From Propionibacteriaceae bacterium UBA6238 (GTDB taxonomy: Bacteria; Actinomycetota; Actinomycetes; Propionibacteriales; Propionibacteriaceae): DNA of 64,000 nt. Location: positions 9,732 to 73,731 of the forward strand of contig DJWE01000011.1 in assembly GCA_002441465.1 (NCBI GenBank). Reading direction: 5' to 3'. A program made the position numbers and the translations under genes. The notes under the pieces were generated by a model. That model made no database searches, was not told the origin of the DNA, and worked only from the letters and a program-made list of their open reading frames with translations. This document shows, one piece after another, positions 9,098-17,183 of the stretch (position 1 is the first letter of the stretch; every line of letters begins with the position of its first letter).

Positions 9098-10202
9098 GGA
9101 CCTCGCCCACCACCCCTTGGCCGTTGAGGCGTTTGAGTGCTGACCGAATGTGCTTCTCGCGCGCAAGCCCAAGCGTTCGACCCATGACCTCCCCCAGCCT
9201 CTCCTGGATGACCAGGACGTCGGCCGCTCCGAGAAGCCGCTCAATGTTGTCCGCGATCTCCAGAACCCAGGCGTCCTCGTTGTCATCGAAGTCGAGACCT
9301 CGCAACTGGCCTTGCCCGCCCATCGCGAGTTCTCGCTTGTCGACGAGCCACTGTCGCCAGTCTCTGCGAGCGAAGGACATTGCTTCGGACATCTCCCACA
9401 GGCCGTCTGGGTGGCGCGTGAAGAGGATCAGTTCGTACACCGGCTCAGCTTCCAGAGAGTCGGCGACAGCGACGGTGATGAAACCCCCGTATCCCGCGGC
9501 CGCGGCGATTCGCCTCGCATAGCCCAGGAGGATCTGGTTGACCCAGCCTTGGGCCTCATCTACCGCCAGTTGACGCCACCAGGCGCCTCCAAGAGCCGAG
9601 TCGAGGGCCTCGAGCTGGGCGTCCTTGGCGCGATACTCCTTGTCCGACTTCGCAACACCCGAGATCCGGCGAATCGCTTCGTAGGAGAAGTTGAGAAGCA
9701 GCTCAGTCCTCGGCTGAAGCCGGGCCGACCGTCCGCGCACTTCGCGCGCCTTGAGGATGTGGACGACCCGATCGAAAGAGACCGTCAGGCCATAGGGGTC
9801 GAGGAACACGAACAGTGGGAGTTCACCGGCGGAGGCGAGCACGCTGTCGATGTGCTGTTCGATCGGGCCGGGGAGAACGTCATAGGTCCTCGGGTCAACC
9901 TGCTTGTCCTCGAGCATCTGCCTGAGTCGCGCGCAGTACTTGGCGTCCTTCTCGCTGAACACCGTGTGGACAGATCGCAGTTGTGCCATCGCTACCGCCG
10001 TATCAACGAGGATCTCGGGTGACCCTGGCTGGTCGTCCTCGTACCGTCCAGGGCCTGAGTAGGCGTCGTACAGGATCACCCTCTTCCCCTGTGATGTAGA
10101 ACCCACCTTGCCCACCCATACCGGTATGTAGCTCTTTAACAACCTGTGCTTGTAGATGGCTGCCGCTTGAGGGGACAGAAAGAAGCTCTTGTTGTTGCTC
10201 AT
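9060..10202 (-). CDS. tcmP: three-Cys-motif partner protein, TcmP family (copy B)
   Basis: A 380-residue protein read leftwards from ATG at 10202. It begins MSNNKSFFLSPQAAAIYKHR and then shows the family core: ILYDAYSGPGRYEDD, HTVFSEKD, and FVFLDPYGL, which resemble the acidic strand ends of Rossmann methyltransferases. A winged-helix-like C-terminal segment (about residues 320-375) could bind nucleic acid. The open frame continues upstream through the IS21 element as far as 11426, but that part reads as a shadow of the transposase genes, so the start at 10202 is preferred (GAGGAA lies upstream). It is only distantly similar to copy A, so the pair is not a recent duplication. Its 3' end overlaps the DUF5131 gene by 38 bp in convergent orientation. 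Confidence 0.8.
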   Translation of the reverse strand: MSNNKSFFLSPQAAAIYKHRLLKSYIPVWVGKVGSTSQGKRVILYDAYSGPGRYEDDQPGSPEILVDTAVAMAQLRSVHTVFSEKDAKYCARLRQMLEDKQVDPRTYDVLPGPIEQHIDSVLASAGELPLFVFLDPYGLTVSFDRVVHILKAREVRGRSARLQPRTELLLNFSYEAIRRISGVAKSDKEYRAKDAQLEALDSALGGAWWRQLAVDEAQGWVNQILLGYARRIAAAAGYGGFITVAVADSLEAEPVYELILFTRHPDGLWEMSEAMSFARRDWRQWLVDKRELAMGGQGQLRGLDFDDNEDAWVLEIADNIERLLGAADVLVIQERLGEVMGRTLGLAREKHIRSALKRLNGQGVVGEVPTGRLQRATVRR

Positions 10203-10447
10203 GCCTTGGGTTCCTCGATGAAGGGCTGCTCTCAGGGTAATGGCGCCGGGGCTCCAGAGTGTGCAGATGCCCCTCTCCGCACGGGAGCACTCGCGACGAG
10301 CCGCGCTCGAGGGGGAGAGCGCTGACACCTTTGTTGCATGAGGCCGTCTAGGGTTGCGCGCATCCGCTCTTCGCAACCACCCCAGCAGCGGCGCCAGGAT
10401 CTGCGCTCCGCGTGCCAGGCCGATCGACGGTCCGTGGCGGCCGTTCG
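10203..10447. other. non-coding flank left of the IS21 element
   Basis: This 245-bp stretch between copy B of TcmP and the left end of the insertion sequence shows no recognisable gene. Together with 12628-12844 it formed one continuous spacer before the insertion, as shown by the GTTCG target duplication. A leftward frame remains open across the reconstructed junction but has no recognisable domain. Confidence 0.5.
10443..10447. repeat. IS21 target-site duplication, left copy (GTTCG)
   Basis: GTTCG sits immediately outside the left terminus and is repeated exactly outside the right terminus at 12628-12632. A 5-bp duplication fits the 4-8 bp range known for IS21-family insertion. Confidence 0.85.
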
Positions 10448-10507
10448 TGTCAACGCCGGTCGAATTTTGACCCCTTATCGCCGGTTGAATGTTGACCCCC
10501 TGCGGGG

Positions 10508-11302
10508 TTAGTCCTCGCTGGTGGTGACGGGGGTGACGCGGCCGAGGTCGCGGTCTTTGAGCCGGTAGCTGTCGCCTTTGAGACCGATGATTTCGGCGTG
10601 GTGGACGAGCCGGTCGATCATTGCGGCGGCGACCACGTCGTCGCCGAACACCTCGCCCCAGCGGCCGAACGGCTTGTTGGACGTGACGATCAGGGAGGCG
10701 CGTTCGTAGCGGTTGGAGACGAGCTGGAAGAACAGGTTCGCTGCTTCGGGTTCGAAGGGGATGTAGCCGACCTCGTCGACCACGAGGAGTGGGTAGCGGC
10801 CGAGCCGGACGAGTTCGTCTTGGAGCCGGCCGGTGTGGTGGGCAGCGGCGAGCCGGTCGACCCAGCCGCTGGCGGTGTTGAACAGGACCCGGTGGCCGGC
10901 TTGGCAAGCGCGGATCGCGAGCCCGGTGGCGAGGTGGGTTTTGCCGGTGCCGGGCGGTCCGAGGAAGACGACGTTCTCCTTCGCGGTGACGAAGTCGAGG
11001 GTGCCGAGGTGGGCGATCAGGTCGCGTTTGAGGCCGCGGGCGTGGTCGAAGTCGAACTCCTCCAAGCTCTTGCGGGCGGGGAACCGGGCGGCCCGGATCC
11101 GGCCCTCGCCGCCGTGGGCATCCCTCGCAGCGACCTCGCGTTGCAGGCATGCGGCCAGGTACTCCTGGTGGGTCCAGGACTCCGCCCTGGCCCGTTCGGC
11201 GAGCCGGCCGGCGGCATCGCGCAGCGAGGGTGCCTTGAGGGCGCGGGTGAGGTAGGCGATCTCGCCGGTGAGGTCTCGTTCGGTCTTGGTGGTGGCCATC
11301 AT
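10508..11302 (-). CDS. istB: IS21 helper ATPase IstB
   Basis: This 264-residue protein is a standard-length IstB. Walker A GPPGTGKT is at 115-122 and Walker B LLVVDEVGY at about 169-177, followed by the sensor-like stretch LIVTSNKPFGRW and the arginine-containing DRLVHHAEII segment near the C-terminus. IstB is a DnaA/DnaC-like AAA+ ATPase that binds target DNA and assembles with the IstA transposase to control target choice and strand transfer. The gene overlaps istA by four bases (ATGA), so the two are translated together. The sequence is uninterrupted and all motifs are present. Confidence 0.95.
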   Translation of the reverse strand: MMATTKTERDLTGEIAYLTRALKAPSLRDAAGRLAERARAESWTHQEYLAACLQREVAARDAHGGEGRIRAARFPARKSLEEFDFDHARGLKRDLIAHLGTLDFVTAKENVVFLGPPGTGKTHLATGLAIRACQAGHRVLFNTASGWVDRLAAAHHTGRLQDELVRLGRYPLLVVDEVGYIPFEPEAANLFFQLVSNRYERASLIVTSNKPFGRWGEVFGDDVVAAAMIDRLVHHAEIIGLKGDSYRLKDRDLGRVTPVTTSED

Positions 11303-12531
11303 GCGGCCCCGCCGTCGTCGAGCAGGCTGTCGTACACACTGAGGTTGCGTTGCTCCACCTCGGCATCAGCGACGGGCCGTAGCGCGGCTGTCCGGGCTCG
11401 GCGCAGCTGGTGGCCGGCGGCGGCATGGGCTGGGTCGGTGATGGTTTGGTGTTTGCACCAGAGGCGTTCGTGGTCGGCTACGAGCCGGCCCTCGCACAGC
11501 GCCTGGACCCGGTGCAGGTCGACCACGATCTCGATCCGGCGGCCGATCACCGCCGGATGCACCGAGTAGTCGTTGGAGTCGATCCGCACGTAGTGATCCC
11601 TCGCGAGCCGGGTCGAGGCCCGCCAGCCGACCGTCGGAGGCACTGGTGGCAGCGGCACCATCGCTTGGGTGTCGGCCGTGATCCGATCGGTCGGGGCGCA
11701 GCCCAACGCGCGGCGCCTGCGGGTGTTCACCACCTGCAGCCAGTCGTGGAGTTGGGTGTTGAAGTCGGCCGGGCCGGTGAAGCTGCGACCGGGCAGGAAC
11801 GAGCGCTCAAGGTGGTCATGACAGCGTTCGATCAGCCCTTTGGCTTCCGGGTCGGCCGGCCGGCACACGATCACCTTCACCCCGAGCGTGCCGCGGAACG
11901 CCTGACACTCCTCGGTCAGCTCGGGCTTGCCTGCCCGCCACCGGCCGATCGCGCCTTCGCCGTCCCACACCAGCACCCTCGGGGTCGCACCAAGAGCGTC
12001 GATCAGCTGCCACCAGCCGGCGAACAGGTCGTACTTGACCCTGGAAGGAACCAGGACCGCGGACAGCCAACGCGAGTAGCCGGTGACCATGGTCAGCACC
12101 GGCGACTCTGTCGGTCGACGCACTTGGCCGAACCCCACGGGCAGCTGGATCGGTGGGAACCAGAAGTCGCACTGGGCGATCTCCCCGGCGTCATAGGTGG
12201 TCCGCGAGGCCGGGTCCGGCGGCAGGTACGCCGGCCGCAACTCCGCGACCCGCTGCTTCAGCACGGTGATCCCGCGCGTCCAGCCGATCCGCTCCGCGAT
12301 CACCGTCGCCGGCATCGTCGGCACCTCCGCCAACAGTTCACGGATCCGCGGCTCGAACACGTCCACCGCCGACCCGGCCGGTGGCCGCTCGTACCTGGGC
12401 GGCCCGTCCGACCCGATCGCCGACCTCACCGTGTTCCTCGAGATCCTCAACCGGCGAGCGATCGCCTTGATCGCCATCCCCTCCGCACGGTGCAACCGGC
12501 GGATCTCAGCCCAGTCCTCCACGCTCAACAC
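11299..12531 (-). CDS. istA: IS21 transposase IstA
   Basis: The 410-residue product has an N-terminal helix-turn-helix (about 20-40, AIKAIARRLRISRNTVRSAI) for terminal-repeat binding and a DDE integrase core with D122 (IAQCDFW), D190 (VLVWDGEGA) and E235 (AKGLIERCHDHLE). A beta-barrel-like C-terminal region follows. IstA cuts and joins the element ends; IstB supplies ATP-dependent target capture. The gene starts about 45 bp inside the right inner repeat, so its promoter probably lies within the right end. All three catalytic residues are present, so it appears functional. Confidence 0.95.
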   Translation of the reverse strand: MLSVEDWAEIRRLHRAEGMAIKAIARRLRISRNTVRSAIGSDGPPRYERPPAGSAVDVFEPRIRELLAEVPTMPATVIAERIGWTRGITVLKQRVAELRPAYLPPDPASRTTYDAGEIAQCDFWFPPIQLPVGFGQVRRPTESPVLTMVTGYSRWLSAVLVPSRVKYDLFAGWWQLIDALGATPRVLVWDGEGAIGRWRAGKPELTEECQAFRGTLGVKVIVCRPADPEAKGLIERCHDHLERSFLPGRSFTGPADFNTQLHDWLQVVNTRRRRALGCAPTDRITADTQAMVPLPPVPPTVGWRASTRLARDHYVRIDSNDYSVHPAVIGRRIEIVVDLHRVQALCEGRLVADHERLWCKHQTITDPAHAAAGHQLRRARTAALRPVADAEVEQRNLSVYDSLLDDGGAA

Positions 12532-12627
12532 TCCCCACGACCCCCTCGACTCGGATGAGTCGAGAGTCAGCCACGGGGGTCAAGATTCGAGCGGCGACAC
12601 AGGGTCAGCATTCAACCGGCGCCGACA

Positions 12628-12632
12628 GTTCG
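12628..12632. repeat. IS21 target-site duplication, right copy (GTTCG)
   Basis: Exact partner of 10443-10447. Removing 10448-12632 restores a continuous spacer between TcmP copy B and the integrase. Confidence 0.85.
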
Positions 12633-12844
12633 GGGCTTCTGCGTTGAGCACTGCTGGGTTTGGTGGTGAACTGGTCGGACCGGCCGTTGACCCACGATTG
12701 CTGGCTTCGAACGCTGGCATTGCCTCGCCATCCCGGAACCCCAACAACTGGTGATGGCCCTAACCTGTGCGGGCAAGACCGGGACGACCAGCCCGACTGA
12801 TACTCGTCCACCGCTGGATCCCAGAGCGGGTGGAGCCGGGACGT
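12628..12844. other. non-coding flank right of the IS21 element
   Basis: The 217 bp between the insertion and the integrase stop codon hold no recognisable gene. GC-rich open frames exist on the minus strand but match no family I know and have no ribosome site. Confidence 0.5.
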
Positions 12845-14167
12845 TCAACTGCTCTCACGCGGTTTGGCTAGCCCTGACATCCGGGCAGACAGACGTTCGG
12901 CGATGAGTTGGTCGCGGTCGGCGGCTGTGTGCTGGTAGACCAACGCCGCCTTGGGGGTGGTGTGGCCGAGCCTGTCCATCAGCTCCTTGAGTGTGGCTCC
13001 CGACTGGGCGGCCATCGTCGCTCCGGTGTGGCGCAGATCGTGGAAGCGCAGGTTCGGCCTGCCAGCGGCGATCCGGGACTTGTTCCACCAGTTGCCGAAG
13101 GTTCGGTGGTGCAGCGGGTTGCCTGTACCGGACGGGAAGAGGAGCCCCATCCGCCCAGGCTGGGTGTAGAGCGCCAGGTGCGTCTCCAAGTCGGGAATCA
13201 ACGCCGGTGGGACGTGTACCTCGCGTGCACCGGCGGCGGTCTTCGGGGTGTCGATGACGGCATGACCTTCGATGTGCTGGACGGATCGGCGGACGTGCAG
13301 GACGCCGACCACGACCGGCGTCCCGTCCTCGGCCTTGCCGTGGGTGATGCTGACGTCGCCGCGTCGCAGCTCGAGGACCTCGCCGATGCGGAGGGTGCAC
13401 CAGACGCCGAGGAGGACGGCAAGCCGGTAGCGCTCGGGCATCGCCTCGTGCAGCTTGGCGAGCTGCTCGCTGGTGACCATCTCGACGCGGTGCTTCACTG
13501 GCGCCTTGCCGGCGCCCTTGATCCGGCAGGGGTTGGCCGGGATGCGTTCGTCCTCGACGGCAGTGGTCAGGATCGTCCGCAACAGGGCGTAAGCCGATGC
13601 CTGCTCGGTGGGCGTCTTGGCGAAGGTGCGGTACCAGGCCAGGACATCCTCCTTGGTGATGTCCTTGAGTTCGGTGTCCCCGAAGGTCGGGTAGATCTTC
13701 GCCTTCAGTAGACGCCGGTAGTCGGCTTGAGAGCGGGCCTTCAGCGGCTGACCGTTGCGGTTGTGGCGGTTCTGGACCCAGGGGTCGGCGTATTCGCGCA
13801 GCGTGAGGGCAGCAGCCTTGGCGCGCCGCTCGGCGTCGCGGGCTGCGTCCTCGCGGGCCAAGGGGGAGGTCCATTCGTCCAGGTCGATGAGGCGCCGCTC
13901 CTTGGCGAGCCACAGCTCGGCGTCGACCTTGGCCATGAACACGGTCGGGGCGTAGTGGCGCTGGTCGTCGGGGCCGACGTAGCTGGCGTGGTACCCGCTG
14001 CGGAGCTTCTTGATCGCTCCCCAGGTCCGACGCTTCTGCTCCCCCATATGCTGGTAGCAGTAGCCGTTCGCCTTCTTGCTCTTCGCTGCAGTGAGTCCAC
14101 ACCGAGAGCCGTCGGCCTTGATCATTCGGCACCTCGTGCCGGGGTCCTTCGGCACTCCTCGTGGCAC
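12845..14167 (-). CDS. int: tyrosine recombinase (phage-type integrase) of the left island
   Basis: This 440-residue protein has a complete tyrosine-recombinase catalytic set: R260 (CTLRIGE), K309 (TPKTAAG), H376 and R379 (HDLRH), H402 (LGHTT) and the nucleophile Y411 (VYQH). An SAM-like core-binding domain covers about 120-215 and an AP2-like arm-binding region about 45-95. The N-terminus carries C13, C23, C37 and H40, which could hold a zinc ion; this extension is not universal in the family. It integrates and, with an excisionase, excises an element at a tRNA 3' end. The attachment remnant lies 159 bp upstream of the gene, and tandem 11-bp repeats at 14186-14207 in its leader are candidate arm-type sites. 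Confidence 0.95.
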   Translation of the reverse strand: MPRGVPKDPGTRCRMIKADGSRCGLTAAKSKKANGYCYQHMGEQKRRTWGAIKKLRSGYHASYVGPDDQRHYAPTVFMAKVDAELWLAKERRLIDLDEWTSPLAREDAARDAERRAKAAALTLREYADPWVQNRHNRNGQPLKARSQADYRRLLKAKIYPTFGDTELKDITKEDVLAWYRTFAKTPTEQASAYALLRTILTTAVEDERIPANPCRIKGAGKAPVKHRVEMVTSEQLAKLHEAMPERYRLAVLLGVWCTLRIGEVLELRRGDVSITHGKAEDGTPVVVGVLHVRRSVQHIEGHAVIDTPKTAAGAREVHVPPALIPDLETHLALYTQPGRMGLLFPSGTGNPLHHRTFGNWWNKSRIAAGRPNLRFHDLRHTGATMAAQSGATLKELMDRLGHTTPKAALVYQHTAADRDQLIAERLSARMSGLAKPRESS

Positions 14168-14325
14168 GTTGACCTCCCGGATTCCGTTCCCTTAGCGTTC
14201 CCTTAGCAGTCCGGAAACAGCCTACTTCGGCCCACTTCGTGACTCCAAGGATGAGCCCAACCAAGTACTAAAATGCCTAGTCAGCGAGCCGCAAACCGCC
14301 TCAATCGGGCTAGCTGGCGCAGACC
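14168..14325. other. integrase leader and attachment-region DNA
   Basis: Non-coding DNA between the integrase start and the orphan tRNA end. It contains the 11-bp tandem repeat described separately. It is the expected place for the integrase promoter and arm-type binding sites; no clear -10/-35 could be fixed. Confidence 0.5.
14186..14207. repeat. tandem 11-bp repeat GTTCCCTTAGC x2, candidate integrase arm sites
   Basis: GTTCCCTTAGC occurs twice head to tail (14186-14196, 14197-14207), about 20 bp upstream of the integrase start and 120 bp from the attachment core. Short direct repeats with one-helical-turn period next to attP are typical arm-type sites of tyrosine integrases. Assignment is by position only. 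Confidence 0.55.
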
Positions 14326-14361
14326 CCGTACTCACGAGTTCGAATCTCGTATCCTCCGCCA
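14326..14361 (+). other. orphan tRNA-Ser 3' end: attachment site (att) remnant
   Basis: The segment has a perfect T-arm (ACGAG stem, TTCGAAT loop, CTCGT stem), the 3' acceptor strand ATCCTCC, a discriminator G and CCA ending at 14361. This is the 3' end of an actinobacterial tRNA-Ser. No matching 5' acceptor (GGAGGAT), D-arm or anticodon arm lies upstream, so it is not a working tRNA. The orientation implies that the complete tRNA-Ser and the other end of the island lie to the left, outside the window. The integrase next to it is the natural agent. Confidence 0.8.
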
Positions 14362-14370
14362 CTCGCAAAC

Positions 14371-14405
14371 CGGCTCCGACTAGGCTAAACAGCCTGTTGG
14401 AGCCG
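14371..14405 (+). terminator. hairpin downstream of the tRNA-Ser end, probable terminator
   Basis: CGGCTCC (14371-14377) pairs with GGAGCCG (14399-14405), and AGGCT pairs with AGCCT inside, around an AAAC loop. The position a few bases after the CCA end fits a tRNA terminator retained at the junction. No T-run follows directly, as is common in actinobacteria. Confidence 0.6.
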
Positions 14406-14420
14406 GTCGCGTTTCGGGCC

Positions 14421-14441
14421 CGTGCTTTTATCGTGCTTTTA
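14421..14441. repeat. 11-bp-period repeat CGTGCTTTTA x2
   Basis: CGTGCTTTTA occurs at 14421-14430 and 14432-14441, an 11-bp period like the repeat on the integrase side of the attachment site, but with a different word. It may be an arm-type site set of a second element whose left end is this same tRNA end. Confidence 0.45.
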
Positions 14442-14458
14442 GAGTCAGCATGATGGTC

Positions 14459-14590
14459 GCCCGCGGACAGTGAGGCGACCGCAACTGCTCATGTCTGGGG
14501 AGCTGGCGCGGTGCGATCTCCCTTGCCCGCGGACAGTGAGGCGACCGCAACTGCTCATGTCTGGGGAGCTGGCGCGGTGCGATCTCCCTT
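14459..14590. repeat. two identical 66-bp tandem repeats
   Basis: Unit one is 14459-14524 and unit two 14525-14590; I see no mismatch between them. A partial third start (GCTCGCGGG) follows. The units contain no recognisable gene or attachment motif. They lie in the 527-bp gene-free stretch 14168-14694, between the attachment remnant and the OLD-family gene. Confidence 0.9.
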
Positions 14591-14694
14591 GCTCGCGGGC
14601 GCGGCAATTGCCGACTGGTGCCGACGCCCTTCAGTCTGGAACCGACCCCCGCATGAAACGAGCAGTGGCTTCCCGGCAGGATGCTTCACGGCAG
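14591..14694. other. non-coding DNA after the 66-bp repeats
   Basis: About 100 bp between the tandem repeats and the stop codon of the OLD-family nuclease. I see no gene, hairpin or promoter here. Confidence 0.4.
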
Positions 14695-17046
14695 CTATGG
14701 CGTGGACGCCGTTAAGTCGTCCGCAGTGAGGCGTCCCTGGTTCCTCAGCCTTACGGTCACCGGGATGTGCTGCAGGCGCTCGAGGAACTTCTCGTAGTCG
14801 GCGATGCGTTCCATGGGGTCAGCGTCCAACTCGAACTCGCGGCGTAGAGCGGCGGTGCCAGCGCGGATCACATCTCCCGCTACCGAATCATCGGCAGCGG
14901 CGTCGATTCGGCGCAGTACCACTGTGCCGATGTCGCGCACTCCCCCGGTCGGGTGATCGCGAACGAACTCGTCGATGATTCGGTCAACGCGCCGGTCGCG
15001 CCGCTCGTCGTTCTCACGCTCTCGGGCCAACTGCAGCGTCTCGGCGAGCTTCCGGATGAGTGACTTGAAGTTGGCGTCCAGCACACCGATACCCGCCGGT
15101 TGGATCTCGTCTTCCTCATGCTCCTTGAGATATCCGAGGATCTCCTTCGCAAAGCCGGCCTTCCCGATACCCGTCCCGAACACTTTGCTGAATGCGGCCT
15201 CGATCGCGTTCCACATCGAGCTGTTGCCCTTGGTCAGCTCGGCCTTGACGCCCTTGGCATTGAGTTCGGCGCACTCATCCGCCGTCGCGCCGAGGAGGTG
15301 CTCGGCGTACCGATGTGCCGCGACAACGGCTACTTCCATCGGCACGAGGTCCTCTGGCTCCTCGATCGTCACACCGGCCGCAGCCGAAGCATCGGAGGCG
15401 GTAGCCCACTCGCCGAGCATGACGATCAGATCTTCGGTGACGGTGGGCCTTCCCTTGGCGCCACCCTTCAAGATCTGGCTCCGGGCGGTCTTCCCAGCGG
15501 TGTCGCTATCCAGGAGCACCGCGCACGCTGGTTTGTACTGGTCGCGTCCACGGGCGAGGTAAAGCATGTAAGGCACGTTCGTACCGCCAGGCACGAGTGT
15601 GACCTGGTTCAGGTCCAGGCACTGGCTCGGCGCAACGCCAGCTCGTCGGAAGCGGGCATTCATCCCGGCGATGAGGACCTGGTCGGAGATGCCTTCTACG
15701 AAAAGGTTGTCCCCACCGATGAACGCGGTCTCAGCAACGAACGCGCCGAGCGAGGTACGGAGTGGCTCGTAGTGGTTCTGAGTGACGTCCTTGACTAGGC
15801 GAGTCCCCTCGTCGCGTGAGCCCTTATCTACGACACGCACGCGGTGGCCAGCGTTGCGGTTGATCAGGAATGGCGAGTGAGTGACGTACACAACCTGGTC
15901 GGCTCGATCCTCATCTTCGGGATGCACGTACTCCTCGAGAACTCGCAAGAGGTCCTGCTGGCCCAGGGCCGAGAGGTACGCGTCTGGCTCGTCCATCACG
16001 AGCACCTCAGGATGGTCGATTGGACGATCGTGAGACCGGAGCTGCACGTAGTAGCTGAGGAAGTAGGTCAGGCCGCGGCTGCGTTCACTGAACGAGTAGT
16101 CCGTCCCCGTGCGGTCGCGGATGGTGAAGACGAGCTCGTGTTCTCGCGGTGAGACCCTAAGTTGGAAGTCCTCGTCCTGGCTCCACCACTTCGAGATGTT
16201 CAGGTGCCTTGCCAGCGACTTGTTCATCTCCTGAATCAGAGCGTTCACCAAGCCCTCACGCTCGTCCTCGATGGCATCCCGGAGATCAGCAAACGCTGAT
16301 GCCTCGATGCGCGCCACCTTCGTAAGCAGGACCCTGCCGAGCTTCTGCTCGTCGGTCTCCAAGCCACTCGCCGCACCTAGGAGCGCAAACAGAGCACTCG
16401 CCTTCGGTGCTACCTCGGTCTCAGCGCCGATGCCGAAGAGGAACCGGAGAAGTTCGTATCGCCTCTGACGGCTGACAATCGGAGCCGCGGACTGCGCAAG
16501 CGCGGCGATCGACACCGAGTCGGGCAGCTCTACTTGCGTCTTCAGAAGGAATGCGTGTGGAAGCAAAGCCTGAAGCCCAGTCGCCGCCTCACCTTCAAGT
16601 TCCACGCGCTCGTCGGCGGAGTTGAGAACCTCGATGCGACCCGGGTCTGGGCGGAGCATGAGCAGATCGCCGTTCGCGAGCAGAGGCACCCCCAGAGCGG
16701 CCAGTGCAGTCTTGTCCGCACCGGTCAACTCGAAGACCCCGCCAACCTCGGGGTATCGTCGCTGATCCTTCTCCACCGAGAACAGCGTCGAGTAGCGGCA
16801 GAAGTCGTTCTGAGAGAGCCCGCTGCCCGTGAGCAGGATGGTGATGGCATCGAGAAGATGCGACTTCCCGGACTCGTTCGCACCAACGACCGCGGTGATG
16901 TCGTGCTCTAGGTTGATGCGAACATGAGGCAGCCATCCGTCGGGCGTCTCCTGCCACTTCAACCTCTCGGACTTGATGTTGGCCTTGAGCTCGTAGTCGT
17001 AGTTGAACGACTTGTACCAACGGATGAGTACCTCTCGGATGCGCAC
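14695..17046 (-). CDS. OLD-family ATP-dependent endonuclease (ABC ATPase + TOPRIM)
   Basis: The 783-residue product starts with an ABC/SMC-type ATPase: Walker A GANESGKS at about 55-62, a signature-like segment SFSERSRGLTYFLSYY, and Walker B VLVMDEPDAYLS. A TOPRIM nuclease domain follows, with LFVEGISDQVLIAG (catalytic glutamate) and ACAVLLDSDTAGKT (DxD). This architecture is the OLD family, named after the phage P2 nuclease; related proteins act in phage defence, for example as GajA with a GajB helicase, which is absent here. The GTG at 17046 is chosen because AAGGAGA precedes it by four to five bases; a longer frame from 17187 lacks a ribosome site and overlaps the next gene. It follows the HTH gene on the same strand after 137 bp. 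Confidence 0.9.
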   Translation of the reverse strand: MRIREVLIRWYKSFNYDYELKANIKSERLKWQETPDGWLPHVRINLEHDITAVVGANESGKSHLLDAITILLTGSGLSQNDFCRYSTLFSVEKDQRRYPEVGGVFELTGADKTALAALGVPLLANGDLLMLRPDPGRIEVLNSADERVELEGEAATGLQALLPHAFLLKTQVELPDSVSIAALAQSAAPIVSRQRRYELLRFLFGIGAETEVAPKASALFALLGAASGLETDEQKLGRVLLTKVARIEASAFADLRDAIEDEREGLVNALIQEMNKSLARHLNISKWWSQDEDFQLRVSPREHELVFTIRDRTGTDYSFSERSRGLTYFLSYYVQLRSHDRPIDHPEVLVMDEPDAYLSALGQQDLLRVLEEYVHPEDEDRADQVVYVTHSPFLINRNAGHRVRVVDKGSRDEGTRLVKDVTQNHYEPLRTSLGAFVAETAFIGGDNLFVEGISDQVLIAGMNARFRRAGVAPSQCLDLNQVTLVPGGTNVPYMLYLARGRDQYKPACAVLLDSDTAGKTARSQILKGGAKGRPTVTEDLIVMLGEWATASDASAAAGVTIEEPEDLVPMEVAVVAAHRYAEHLLGATADECAELNAKGVKAELTKGNSSMWNAIEAAFSKVFGTGIGKAGFAKEILGYLKEHEEDEIQPAGIGVLDANFKSLIRKLAETLQLARERENDERRDRRVDRIIDEFVRDHPTGGVRDIGTVVLRRIDAAADDSVAGDVIRAGTAALRREFELDADPMERIADYEKFLERLQHIPVTVRLRNQGRLTADDLTASTP

Positions 17047-17183
17047 TCGGTCTCCTTCGGCTGTCTGAGGGAAGCAAATCACGTGCCTCCGACAGTCAGG
17101 GCGCAAACACGTGGAGACGCTCACTGGCGCGGACACGAAGCGGCCACCAGAGCCGGGCAACCCGTTCCGAGATGACTGGTACT

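Larger units (their letters stand above)
10448..12627 (-). mobile_element. complete IS21-family insertion sequence
   Basis: The element spans 2180 bp and carries the two genes typical of IS21 (istA and istB, overlapping by four bases, read leftwards). The left end begins TGTCAACGCCGG and the right end finishes CCGGCGCCGACA, an imperfect inverted repeat. Each end holds two internal copies of a 20-bp word resembling GCCGGTTGAATGTTGACCCC (left 10455-10474 and 10480-10499; right, inverted, 12576-12595 and 12601-12620), as expected for multiple transposase binding sites. The 5-bp sequence GTTCG directly abuts both ends (10443-10447 and 12628-12632), a target-site duplication. Both genes are intact, so the copy could be active and relatively recent. 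Confidence 0.93.

Noticed and set aside
10203..11426. Extension of the TcmP copy B frame through the IS21 element to 11426
   Set aside because: That part is an antisense or out-of-frame shadow of istA/istB; the family N-terminus begins at 10202.
11410..12558. Long rightward frame opposite istA
   Set aside because: It lies entirely antisense to a gene with intact DDE motifs and shows only Arg/Pro/Gly-rich composition bias.
14272..14361. Functional tRNA-Ser gene
   Set aside because: Only the T-arm and 3' acceptor strand are present; no 5' acceptor, D-arm or anticodon arm can be formed upstream.
14695..17046. Gabija system (GajA-like OLD protein)
   Set aside because: No GajB UvrD-like helicase is next to it; the neighbour is a small HTH gene.
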